Made by a program: the position numbers and the translations under genes. From Bacteroidota bacterium (GTDB taxonomy: Bacteria; Bacteroidota; Bacteroidia; Bacteroidales; F082), in contig JAJRQZ010000181.1 in assembly GCA_024279935.1 (NCBI GenBank), positions 27,996 through 91,995 on the forward strand: 64,000 nucleotides of DNA. The letters are read 5' to 3'. Below are positions 34,904 to 42,842 of this stretch, one piece after another (position 1 is the stretch's first letter; every line of letters starts with the position of its first letter). The notes under the pieces were generated by a model. That model was not told the DNA's origin. It made no database searches and saw only the letters and a list, made by a program, of their open reading frames with translations.

Positions 34904-35614
34904 ATGAACAACAATAAAGGGAAGAAGGCAAGGGTAGAGAAGATGTTCAACGACATTGCACACAAATATGATTTCTTAAATCATTTTCTTTCGATGGGCA
35001 TCGATATCCTTTGGAGGAGGACTTTAAGAAAAGCTTTGGCCCCGTCCGAACCAAAAATAATACTCGACGTTGCAACAGGAACGGGGGATTTGGCGATCGA
35101 GCTCGCCAAACTGAATCCCGAATCTATTGTTGGTGTTGACATTGCAGAGGAAATGCTTAATATAGGGAAGGCAAAAGTCATAAAGAAAAAACTGGATCAT
35201 ATTATTAAACTGGAGGTAGGCGATTCGGAAAAACTTCTTTTCGAGGACGACAGCTTCGATGCGGTAACAGTTTCTTTCGGCGTAAGAAACTTCGAGAACC
35301 TTCAAAAAGGTTTAAACGACATGAACAGGGTTCTAAAACCGGGCGGCATGGTAGCAATCCTCGAGTTCTCAAAACCTAAGAAGTTCCCCTTTAGAAACTT
35401 GTATAATTTTTATTTCAAATATATACTTCCCTTGTTCGGGAAAATTGTTTCAAGCCACGATTCGGCATACACATATTTGCCGGAATCAGTACAAGGCTTT
35501 GCCGAGGACAAGGAATTCCTGGGTGAAATGGAGAAGGCAAATTATAAAAAATGCAAACAAAAACGTTTGACGTTTGGAATAGCCACGCTTTATACGGGAA
35601 TAGCAAAAAAATAA
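34904..35614 (+). CDS. ubiE: demethylmenaquinone methyltransferase (UbiE/MenG)
   Basis: A 236-residue SAM methyltransferase that performs the last step of menaquinone synthesis; Bacteroidota use menaquinone, so the MenG role is expected. Motifs: VEKMFNDIAHKYDFLNHFLSMGID (about 11-34), LDVATGTGDLAIEL (about 58), FGVRNFENLQKGLNDMNRVLKPGG (about 124) and ILEFSKP. It begins five bases after rfaE1 and is followed by porT, a neighbourhood often seen in this phylum. Confidence 0.95.
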   Translation: MNNNKGKKARVEKMFNDIAHKYDFLNHFLSMGIDILWRRTLRKALAPSEPKIILDVATGTGDLAIELAKLNPESIVGVDIAEEMLNIGKAKVIKKKLDHIIKLEVGDSEKLLFEDDSFDAVTVSFGVRNFENLQKGLNDMNRVLKPGGMVAILEFSKPKKFPFRNLYNFYFKYILPLFGKIVSSHDSAYTYLPESVQGFAEDKEFLGEMEKANYKKCKQKRLTFGIATLYTGIAKK

Positions 35615-35641
35615 GCCCGTTTGCTTATTCGTTAAATAATT

Positions 35642-35649
35642 TACTTTTG
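35642..35649 (+). promoter_or_regulatory. -7 promoter element (TACTTTTG) for porT
   Basis: Exact TAnnTTTG match about 50 bases upstream of the porT start. Confidence 0.5.
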
Positions 35650-35698
35650 CTATCCAATAAGAATCGAGAAAAGGCGTTAATTAACAAAAAACAGAAAA

Positions 35699-36469
35699 TT
35701 GAAGAGATCAACAATCTATAAGATAGCCATTTTTAGTTTGACGATGCTATTTGCCGTCAATAGTTACACGCAGCAGCGAAAAGTGTTGAACTTGCCCAAT
35801 TATGATCAGGACCCATATCATTTTGGATTTATTTTAGCAGCAAACAATATGCTGTTCAACATAAAACCAGTTGATAATCTTTCGTTTATAAAATGGAACA
35901 GCGATCAAAGCCCTGATATTTTTGCCGATTCGCTATATGTTTATAAGGTAACATCCCAGGGCACGCCCGGCTTTTCCATAGGCATTTTGGGCAATCTGCG
36001 CATTGCGAGGCATTTCGACCTCCGCTTTGTCCCTACTTTATCATTTGGCGAAAGAATCCTCAATTACGGGATATTGTCGTATAAGGACGGCGAATCATCG
36101 TACATCGAAGTGCAAAAAAGCATCACTTCAACTTTGGTCGAATTTCCCCTATTCGTTAAATACAGGTCGAAAAGGCTTAACAATATGGCTGCCTATGTTA
36201 CCGGCGGGCTGAAATATACGCTTGACCTGGCATCGCAAAAAAAGGCAGAAAAAAACCTGAACGACGTTACCGTGAAAATTAACAAGCATGATTTACTCGC
36301 AGAAGTGGGCGTCGGCTTCGATTTCTACACTAATTATTTCAAGTTCGGCACGGAACTAAGAATGGGATACGGTTTCTTCAACCTTATAAAAAAAGAAGGA
36401 AATCTCTATACCGACTCCATCGACCGCCTGAAATCAAAGATTTTCCTGCTCTCGTTCACATTTGAATAA
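35699..36469 (+). CDS. porT: T9SS outer-membrane component PorT
   Basis: A 256-residue outer-membrane barrel required for type IX secretion in Porphyromonas and Flavobacterium. After a signal peptide (IAIFSLTMLFAVNSYTQ), PorT-type features are KVLNLPNYDQDPYHFGFILAANNM, GTPGFSIGILGNLRI, FDLRFVPTLSFGERILNYGI, VEFPLFVKYRSKRLNNMAAYVTGGLKYTLDLASQKK and the final SKIFLLSFTFE. Position right after ubiE supports the call. The start is TTG; no in-frame ATG is available before the signal peptide. With PorX at 46829 this accounts for export of the T9SS cargo proteins in the window. Confidence 0.9.
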   Translation: MKRSTIYKIAIFSLTMLFAVNSYTQQRKVLNLPNYDQDPYHFGFILAANNMLFNIKPVDNLSFIKWNSDQSPDIFADSLYVYKVTSQGTPGFSIGILGNLRIARHFDLRFVPTLSFGERILNYGILSYKDGESSYIEVQKSITSTLVEFPLFVKYRSKRLNNMAAYVTGGLKYTLDLASQKKAEKNLNDVTVKINKHDLLAEVGVGFDFYTNYFKFGTELRMGYGFFNLIKKEGNLYTDSIDRLKSKIFLLSFTFE

Positions 36470-36478
36470 ACTAAAACA

Positions 36479-36568
36479 ATGAACGAAGCCATTGATTTCA
36501 CCCTCAACTTCGACTTATTGTGCCCGCCTTATGAGTCGCAACAAGAAGTCTCCGTGAACATTATGTAG
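36479..36568 (+). CDS. small ORF after porT (29 residues), possible microprotein or gene remnant
   Basis: ATG at 36479, nine bases after the porT stop, followed by 29 codons ending in TAG: MNEAIDFTLNFDLLCPPYES then QQEVSVNIM. The sequence is not low-complexity, is acidic, and its codons resemble those of neighbouring genes. No signal peptide or family was recognised. It may be a coupled small protein or the 5' remnant of a decayed gene. Weak support. Confidence 0.3.
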   Translation: MNEAIDFTLNFDLLCPPYESQQEVSVNIM

Positions 36569-36753
36569 GAACACCCCCGACACAATCTCCGTAAAAACCG
36601 GGAAACGGATCGGGTTAAAACCTGAAAAAGACCAGATAACAACACAAGCTTATTGGCAACATCACCGGCCGGCAATTGCACTAAGTTGGCAAATAAGTAT
36701 AAATAATCATAAACGCAATGATTAAATAGTGTTGTAAAATTTATAAAAATTCC

Positions 36754-36761
36754 TATTTTTG
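36754..36761 (+). promoter_or_regulatory. -7/-33 promoter for the Wzz-like genes
   Basis: TATTTTTG with a TTG at 36732-36734, 19 bases further upstream, the spacing described for Bacteroidota -33/-7 promoters. 22 bases before the GTG start. Confidence 0.6.
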
Positions 36762-36783
36762 CCAATTAACAAAAAAAAGAAAC

Positions 36784-37821
36784 GTGGGTCAAAACCAGAT
36801 TGAGAAACCTTTTTTTTCAGGTATTCTATTAAATGTACTTATAAAGTATTATAAGCAGCTAAGCCTCATCGCGGTGGCTGCCATCGCATTGTCCGCTATT
36901 TTTTCATCTTCCTATTTCATAACACCGCTTTTTCAATCAACGGTAATCCTATATCCTACGGCCAGCAATTCCATCTCCAAAGTGTTACTGAGCGAAAATT
37001 TCAACAACAGCAAGGACATCCTGGAATTCGGCGAGGACGAGCAAACCGAACAATTGCTGCAGGTGCTCAACTCGAATAAAATACGGGACAGGATAATTGC
37101 CAAGTACAAGCTAATGGAACATTACGGCATAAAGAGCAGCAGCAAATTCAAAATGACGAATTTGTATAATGAGTATGAAGAAAAATTCAAGTTCAGGCGC
37201 ACCGAATATATGGCGGTAAAAATCACCGTCCTCGACAAGGACCCGCAGTTTGCCGCCGACATGGCGAATAATGTTGCCGAGCTTCTGGATTCGACAATAA
37301 ACTCCATGCAGAAAGAAATTGCCATTCGCGCATTTACAATTGTCGAAGAGGAGTATTTAAAACTAAAAAGCCAGATAAAGGTAAAAGAAGATTCAATGAC
37401 GGTATTGCGCGGTTTCGGCGTTCACGACTACGAAAGCCAATCGGAGATGTTCAACCGCCAATTGGCAATTGAGATGGCAAAGGGCAACCAGCCAGGCGTT
37501 TCAAGGCTTGAGCAAAAGCTTACGATTCTTGCAAAATACGGAGGCCCTTATGTCTCATTGCGAGATGCCCTTGAGCACGACAAGAAGAAGCTCAGCGAGC
37601 TGATGTCGAAATATGAAGAAGCAAAAGTGGACGCCACCGAGAGCCTTCCTCATAAATTCATAGTTAGCAGCGCATATAAAGCCGAGAAAAAAACATATCC
37701 GATAAGATGGCTCATAGTTTTAATCGCAACGTTCGCAAGTGTTCTTGTCGCAATGCTCATATTAGCTTTTATCGAGGTTTTTTCGGGCAACATTGAAATA
37801 AACATTAAAAAAAAAAGTTAA
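36784..37821 (+). CDS. Wzz/chain-length-determinant-like polysaccharide co-polymerase (copy 1)
   Basis: A 345-residue inner-membrane protein with the Wzz layout: a membrane helix near the N-terminus (LIAVAAIALSAIFSSSYFITPLFQSTVILYP, about 28-58), a long coiled periplasmic region and a second helix near the C-terminus (WLIVLIATFASVLVAMLILAFIEVF). The FITPLFQSTVILYP motif and the K-x-YPIRW before the last helix are shared with the next gene. Such proteins set polymer length in O-antigen or capsule synthesis. The start is GTG. The gene ends in a run of ten A (37807-37816) and stops four bases later; the -1 frame after that run is open into the second Wzz-like gene, so the two may be one protein. 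Confidence 0.85.
   Translation: MGQNQIEKPFFSGILLNVLIKYYKQLSLIAVAAIALSAIFSSSYFITPLFQSTVILYPTASNSISKVLLSENFNNSKDILEFGEDEQTEQLLQVLNSNKIRDRIIAKYKLMEHYGIKSSSKFKMTNLYNEYEEKFKFRRTEYMAVKITVLDKDPQFAADMANNVAELLDSTINSMQKEIAIRAFTIVEEEYLKLKSQIKVKEDSMTVLRGFGVHDYESQSEMFNRQLAIEMAKGNQPGVSRLEQKLTILAKYGGPYVSLRDALEHDKKKLSELMSKYEEAKVDATESLPHKFIVSSAYKAEKKTYPIRWLIVLIATFASVLVAMLILAFIEVFSGNIEINIKKKS
37807..37816 (+). other. A10 homopolymer, candidate -1 frameshift or slippage site
   Basis: Ten A within the last codons of Wzz copy 1 (AAA AAA AAA AGT TAA). A -1 shift here gives AAG TTA ATC CTT and then 57 open codons leading directly into the second Wzz-like frame at 37992. Poly-A is slippery for both ribosomes and RNA polymerase, and is also a common sequencing-error site. 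Confidence 0.5.
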
Positions 37822-37991
37822 TCCTTAATATACCGTCCTTTTACAACAGGACTAAAAAAGCTGATATAAGTAGTAAGACTAATGATAGTAAACAACAAAC
37901 CGATGATAACAAAGGCTATGAACCTTTAATAAAAGAAATTGAGAAGAAAGAAGTACTAAATGACTTTGATGTTGAAATTAACGATATAGAA

Positions 37992-38939
37992 ATGGCCAAA
38001 TTTTTTAATAGTTCCGAATTATTGAGTTTATTGGATAAGTGGAAGATCCATTTACTTGTTATTGTAGTTGCCGCCGCCGCTTTAGGAGCAATATTCTCAG
38101 GGCCTGCGTTTATAACTCCGCTATATAAATCCCAAGCTGTCTTATACCCGGCTAACGTTGAAGCGTATTCCGAAGAAAGCGAAACGGAGCAAATGCTTCA
38201 AGTATTTGGATCACAGGATATTAAAGATAGCGTTATCAATAAGTTCAAATTAGGTGAACACTACGGGATAGATAAAGACTATAAATACTATAAAACTATA
38301 CTTTATTATGAGTATAGCGAGAAAATATCCATCAACAAAACACCTTACGAAGCAGTCTCGATAGAGGTCCTCGACAAGAGCCCTGATACAGCGGCAATGA
38401 TAGTGAACTCATTGATCCATTATTACGACAAGAAAATCCAAAGGCTCCATAAATCAAAATATGTAGAGGTAGCCGATATGTACAGAATCCAGTTGAGGAG
38501 AAAGGAGGCCACAATCGACTCCTTAAAAAACATATTAAAAGTTCTTGGCAAGGAACATGGTATTATCGAATACGATTATCAAACACAAGAGATCATGCGC
38601 GGCCTTTTGGGAACCGTTGACGGCAATGGGTCCAACATAAACAAAAAGGAGGTAGAGCGATTAAAGAAAGGCATGGAGAAATATAGCGGGCAGTTGGTCG
38701 AGATTATTGAAATGATCCAGGCAGAGGCACGTACCTATGTGGAAGTCAAGCTTGATTATGAAATGGCATTGAGGTTCTTAAGTTCCGAAATGACATATAG
38801 CAATGTGGTATCTTACCCCTATGCTTCCGATAAAAAAGAGTATCCGGTCAGGTGGATAATCGTTGCCATTGCCGCCATTGCCGCATTTATGTTCTCTACC
38901 CTGGTAATCATGTTCATCGAGAACAAAAAGAAATCTTAA
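37992..38939 (+). CDS. Wzz/chain-length-determinant-like polysaccharide co-polymerase (copy 2)
   Basis: A 315-residue paralogue of the previous protein: N-terminal helix (HLLVIVVAAAALGAIFSGPAFITPLYKSQAVLYP), coiled periplasmic region and C-terminal helix (VRWIIVAIAAIAAFMFSTLVIMFIE). Shared blocks include TEQMLQVFGSQDIKDSVINKFKLGEHYGID, matching EQLLQVLNSNKIRDRIIAKYKLMEHYGI in copy 1. ATG 37992 is the first start codon in its frame, but the frame is open from 37809, giving an upstream hydrophilic stretch with codon-like composition (KADISSKTND, KGYEPLIKEIEKKEV, FDVEINDIE). So the true product may begin as a fusion with copy 1. The next gene starts at the base after the stop. Confidence 0.85.
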   Translation: MAKFFNSSELLSLLDKWKIHLLVIVVAAAALGAIFSGPAFITPLYKSQAVLYPANVEAYSEESETEQMLQVFGSQDIKDSVINKFKLGEHYGIDKDYKYYKTILYYEYSEKISINKTPYEAVSIEVLDKSPDTAAMIVNSLIHYYDKKIQRLHKSKYVEVADMYRIQLRRKEATIDSLKNILKVLGKEHGIIEYDYQTQEIMRGLLGTVDGNGSNINKKEVERLKKGMEKYSGQLVEIIEMIQAEARTYVEVKLDYEMALRFLSSEMTYSNVVSYPYASDKKEYPVRWIIVAIAAIAAFMFSTLVIMFIENKKKS

Positions 38940-40400
38940 TTGTTTGTGGGCGAAAAACTTAAGATAGGTTGGGTTTATGGGTTAACCTCATTGTTTCTGT
39001 TGGCTAATCTGTATTTGGTAGTACAAAAAGATATGTATTGGCTTTTTGTGCTTCCGGTAGCCTTAATAGTGATGTATTATTATCTGACAGCCTACGACAA
39101 AGTTTTACTGTTTATCACTTTCTTAACCCCCTTGGCCGTAAACATCAACGACCTGGAAATGGGAATGGGGGTATCCCTGCCAACCGAGCCTTTGATGTTC
39201 GGGGTCTTGTTGATTTTTCTAATAAACATTATATATCAGAACAATTACGATAAACGAATATCGGCGCATCCCATCTCGTATATTATTTATTTGAATTTGT
39301 TTTGGATACTACTTACGACTTTTACAAGTGAGATGCCGGTAGTATCGGTTAAATTCTTTATTTCAAGGCTGTGGTTCGTTGTCCCTTTCTTTTTTGTTGC
39401 AGCCATGTTCTTCAGGAAAATGGAAAACATCAGTCGCTTCTTGTGGCTTTACCTGGCAGGCTTGGTGATCGTAATTATTTATACTACCATTATACATGCA
39501 CAATATGGTTTCGACGAGGAAACAGGTCATTGGGTAATGTCGCCCTTTTATAACGACCATACTGCCTATGGGGCGGCCTTGGCGATGTTCTTCCCGGTCT
39601 GCACAGGCCTGATTTTCTTTCCGGGCCTCAATAAGCTGGCACGGACGGCTGCCGTATTCACTTTGTTATTTCTTGTCATAGCAATTATTTTGTCATATAG
39701 CCGGGCAGCATGGTTAAGCATTTTAGCATCTGCCGCTTTATTCCTGCTAATTGTTTTCCGAATCAGGATTTATTGGGTATTGAGTTTTTTAATAGTTGTT
39801 ATCGGATTGTTTTTCGCGTTTCAGCATCAGATAATCGATAAGCTTGAAAAGAACAAGCAGGATTCGTCGGCCAATTTTGCCGAACATATCAAGTCGATAA
39901 CAAACATATCGTCCGATGCGTCGAACCTGGAAAGAATAAACAGGTGGCAAGCGGCAGTGCGGCTTTATGACGAACGTCCTGTTTTCGGATGGGGGCCGGG
40001 AACCTACCAATTTGTTTATGCCCCTTACCAGCGATCTAAAGAAAAAACAATAATAAGCACTAATCTTGGTGATAAGGGAAATGCTCACAGCGAGTACCTT
40101 GGCCCACTTGCCGAAGAGGGCTTGGCAGGAATGCTAATTGTCATTATCTTGTTCGCAAGTATTTTATATTCAGGCATAAAGGTATATGAGAAAGGTAATT
40201 TAAAGGTTAAGTTCCTAAGCATGATGACCACCATTGGCCTGGCAACATATATGGCTCATGGAGTTTTGAACAACTTTTTAAATACCGATAAGCTTTCGGT
40301 GCCTTTTTGGGGCTTTACTGCCATTATCGTCGCCCTCGACATATATCACACACAAAACCCTGCCAAAACTGACCGGCCGGATCAGGAAACCCAATCATAA
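38940..40400 (+). CDS. O-antigen ligase/polymerase family protein (WaaL/Wzy type)
   Basis: A 486-residue inner-membrane protein with about 12 helices and one large periplasmic loop near residues 300-390. Family marks are SYSRAAWLSILASAALFLLI before the loop, and in the loop RINRWQAAVRLYDERPVFGWGPGTYQFVY and AHSEYLGPLAEEGLAG, which hold the Arg and His used by Wzy_C/O-antigen ligases. It transfers or polymerises lipid-linked sugar chains on the periplasmic side. It starts (TTG, or GTG 38946) directly after the stop of Wzz copy 2, so the length-control and ligase/polymerase functions are expressed together. Confidence 0.9.
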   Translation: MFVGEKLKIGWVYGLTSLFLLANLYLVVQKDMYWLFVLPVALIVMYYYLTAYDKVLLFITFLTPLAVNINDLEMGMGVSLPTEPLMFGVLLIFLINIIYQNNYDKRISAHPISYIIYLNLFWILLTTFTSEMPVVSVKFFISRLWFVVPFFFVAAMFFRKMENISRFLWLYLAGLVIVIIYTTIIHAQYGFDEETGHWVMSPFYNDHTAYGAALAMFFPVCTGLIFFPGLNKLARTAAVFTLLFLVIAIILSYSRAAWLSILASAALFLLIVFRIRIYWVLSFLIVVIGLFFAFQHQIIDKLEKNKQDSSANFAEHIKSITNISSDASNLERINRWQAAVRLYDERPVFGWGPGTYQFVYAPYQRSKEKTIISTNLGDKGNAHSEYLGPLAEEGLAGMLIVIILFASILYSGIKVYEKGNLKVKFLSMMTTIGLATYMAHGVLNNFLNTDKLSVPFWGFTAIIVALDIYHTQNPAKTDRPDQETQS

Positions 40401-40409
40401 ACGTGACTT

Positions 40410-41345
40410 TTATTTCTTTTTGAGCAGTTTTAAGAGTTCGGGCAGTTGCTTTAGGGCTATCATGTTCCGCCAATACTTCTTCACTTCCATGGCGGGCGAA
40501 CCCATATATGTTATTCCGCCTTCAACGGATTTGTCGATAGCCGACGTGGCTAATATTTGAGCTCCTTTACCGATAACGATATCTTTATTTATCGCCACCC
40601 TGGCCCAAATTACCACATCATCCTCAATTTTGGTAACACCTGCTATTGCCGCGAAAGCACCTATCAAACAGTTTTTGCCGATAACGGTATCATGCCCCAC
40701 CTGGCAATGATTGTCGAATTTAGTGCCGCTTCCAATTCTTGTGTCCGACGATACTCCTTTATCAATGCAGCAGTTGGCACCTATTTCAACCTCATCCTCC
40801 AGAACAACCCTGCCGCCCGAGTGAAACTTTGAGAACTTACCGTCTTTTTTCTGAAAATAATATGCATCTGCACCTATTACGCTTCCTGAATGGATGATGC
40901 AGCGATTGCCGACGATGCTGTTATCATAAATACTCACATTGGCATGAACGATACAATTATCGCCTATCACAACATTGTTTCCAATAAAGGCACCTGCCTG
41001 AACAACTGTGTTCTTGCCTAAAACGGCAGAATCGCTAATAAGGACATCGGATTTCCGAAATCCCCGGAATTTATTGATCAAGAGGTTAAAAGCTGCAAAA
41101 GGGTTTTCATGAAAGATGAGTGATTTACCTTGCGGTGCCTCAAGTTCCTTGTTGATAATAATTACCGACGCTTCGGAATTAAGTACTTTATTGTAATATT
41201 TCGGATGATCCACAAAAGTCAGGTCGCCTTGACGTACGACATGCAGCTCGTTTAAACCAATAGCAGTATTTTCGGCTCCGCACAATGCTCGGCCTCCAAT
41301 AATTTCAGCAATTTCACTTACCGAAAGTTTCTTGGGAAAATCCAT
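40410..41345 (-). CDS. LpxD-like hexapeptide acyltransferase (second copy)
   Basis: A 311-residue member of the UDP-3-O-acylglucosamine N-acyltransferase family. The N-terminal uridine-binding-like domain (LSVSEIAEIIGGRAL ... LTFVDHPKYYNKVL) is followed by a left-handed beta-helix of hexapeptide repeats (AVLGKNTVVQAGAFIGNNVVIGDN). The catalytic His is present in FDNHCQVGHDTVIG (about 217). It differs clearly from the main LpxD at 44300 ([14 protein letters not shown] there). It may N-acylate a related UDP-sugar or the same substrate with another acyl-ACP. It lies three bases downstream of efp. Confidence 0.85.
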   Translation of the reverse strand: MDFPKKLSVSEIAEIIGGRALCGAENTAIGLNELHVVRQGDLTFVDHPKYYNKVLNSEASVIIINKELEAPQGKSLIFHENPFAAFNLLINKFRGFRKSDVLISDSAVLGKNTVVQAGAFIGNNVVIGDNCIVHANVSIYDNSIVGNRCIIHSGSVIGADAYYFQKKDGKFSKFHSGGRVVLEDEVEIGANCCIDKGVSSDTRIGSGTKFDNHCQVGHDTVIGKNCLIGAFAAIAGVTKIEDDVVIWARVAINKDIVIGKGAQILATSAIDKSVEGGITYMGSPAMEVKKYWRNMIALKQLPELLKLLKKK

Positions 41346-41348
41346 TTT

Positions 41349-41915
41349 CTATCCTTTAACACGTTCGGAATACGCCCCGTTACGAGTATCGATCTTAATC
41401 TTGTCGCCTGTGTTGATGAACAGGGGGACCCTGACTTTGGCGCCAGTTTCAACGGTAGCCTCCTTCAAAGAATTCGTAGCGGTATTTCCTTTTTCCCCTG
41501 GCTCGGTATATGTTACTTCCAATACAACATAGGTCGGCATATCACAATAAATCGCCGTATCGTTCTCGGCATGGAATCCAATCGTTACGTTTTCGCCTTC
41601 TTTTAAGAGCTGTGGTGCAGAAATCAAGTTCTCGTTGATAAATGTCTGCTCGTAATCTTCATTGTTCATGAAATGATAGATATCACCATCGTTATAAAGA
41701 TATTGATAGCCCCTGTTTTCTATGCGCTGGATATTGATTTTAAACCCTGAGGTGAAAGTGTTGGCCAACACCTTGCCGGTTTTTACATTTTTAAGTTTCG
41801 TCCTTACGAAAGCAGGCCCCTTTCCAGGCTTAACATGCTGAAACTCAACTACTGTCCACAAATCACCATTATGCTCTATGCATAAACCATTTCTAATATC
41901 TGCTGTTGTTGCCAT
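41349..41915 (-). CDS. efp: elongation factor P
   Basis: A 188-residue EF-P, which rescues ribosomes stalled at polyproline. Domain I starts ATTADIRNGLCIEHNGDLWTVVEFQHVKPGKGPAFVRTKLKN, with the exposed loop Lys of the PGKGPA tip (Lys32/34 region) where modification occurs in other bacteria. Domains II and III (YVVLEVTYTEPGEKGNT, INTGDKIKIDTRNGAYSERV) are complete. It sits inside the lipid A cluster, an arrangement frequent in Bacteroidota. Confidence 0.97.
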   Translation of the reverse strand: MATTADIRNGLCIEHNGDLWTVVEFQHVKPGKGPAFVRTKLKNVKTGKVLANTFTSGFKINIQRIENRGYQYLYNDGDIYHFMNNEDYEQTFINENLISAPQLLKEGENVTIGFHAENDTAIYCDMPTYVVLEVTYTEPGEKGNTATNSLKEATVETGAKVRVPLFINTGDKIKIDTRNGAYSERVKG

Positions 41916-41974
41916 TATTTATTTTTTAATGAATTAATTCTTCAATTCCCGCACTTTGTCAAAAGGCAATAATA

Positions 41975-42775
41975 TTACCCGCCGTTTCTGTCCCTTATAC
42001 TTGTATAACCTTTCATGATACCTCTTTGAGATTGGGCGATAAAGCTAAGTACTTCATCCCTATCTGGCGTTGCGGGCAGTTTCGCCTCGATAAACCGTAC
42101 TGCCTGGCCTATGTTTCTTCCCTTTAGGAAAAGATGCCTGAAAATATCCTGTATCTCGTTTATCCTCTCATTGGAATATCCCCTGCGCCTTAAACCTATC
42201 GAGTTGACTCCAATAAAGGAAAGGGGATCCCTGCCCGCTTTGGAAAAGGGCGGCACGTCTTTTCTGACCATGCTTCCGCCTGAGACCATCGTATGTTTTC
42301 CGATATGGACAAATTGGTGAACAGCCGACAAACCTCCTACTATTGCCCAGTCGTCTATTTCGATATGACCGGCCAGATTACATGCATTTGCAAGTATTAC
42401 GTTGTTGCCGATAATACAATCATGGGCAACATGGACATAAGCCATTAAAAGACAATTGCTTCCGATGGTAGTCTCGTTGTTCGCCCTAGTTCCCCTGTTG
42501 ATGGTAACATACTCTCTTACAATAGTATTATCTCCTATTTTCACCAAGCTGTCCTCTCCATTGAACTTCAAATCCTGCGGAATAGCAGAGATTACGGCCC
42601 CGGGGAATATCCTGCAATTCTTACCAATGCGGGCACCCTCCATAATAGTAACGCTGGAGCCTATCCATGTTCCCTCTTCAATAACCACATTTTTCTCGAT
42701 ATTGACAAATGGTTCAATAACAACATTTGCCGCTACCCTGGCTTGTGGATGCACGTATGCTAATGGTTGATTCAT
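41975..42775 (-). CDS. lpxA: acyl-ACP--UDP-N-acetylglucosamine O-acyltransferase
   Basis: LpxA performs the first step of lipid A synthesis, 3-O-acylation of UDP-GlcNAc. The 266-residue protein has the beta-helix (VHPQARVAANVVIEPFVNIEKNVVIEEGTWIGSSVTI), the catalytic His in YVHVAHDCIIGN (about 125), the GHIEIDDWAIVGGLSAVHQFVHIG segment, and the helical C-terminal trimer contact (GLRRRGYSNERINEIQDIFR). Complete and of normal length. It lies between lpxC-fabZ and efp on the minus strand. Confidence 0.97.
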   Translation of the reverse strand: MNQPLAYVHPQARVAANVVIEPFVNIEKNVVIEEGTWIGSSVTIMEGARIGKNCRIFPGAVISAIPQDLKFNGEDSLVKIGDNTIVREYVTINRGTRANNETTIGSNCLLMAYVHVAHDCIIGNNVILANACNLAGHIEIDDWAIVGGLSAVHQFVHIGKHTMVSGGSMVRKDVPPFSKAGRDPLSFIGVNSIGLRRRGYSNERINEIQDIFRHLFLKGRNIGQAVRFIEAKLPATPDRDEVLSFIAQSQRGIMKGYTSIRDRNGG

Positions 42776-42842
42776 AAACTGTTAACCTTTATTCTATATC
42801 TTTTAACTCGACTCATTAATCTTGATTCTTTTATCTTGTATC

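Larger units (their letters stand above)
36470..36783. other. intergenic region after porT
   Basis: 314 bases without a recognised gene. It contains the small ORF at 36479-36568 and the promoter for the first Wzz-like gene (TATTTTTG at 36754-36761 with TTG at 36732-36734). The middle (36570-36730) shows no clear structure. Confidence 0.5.
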
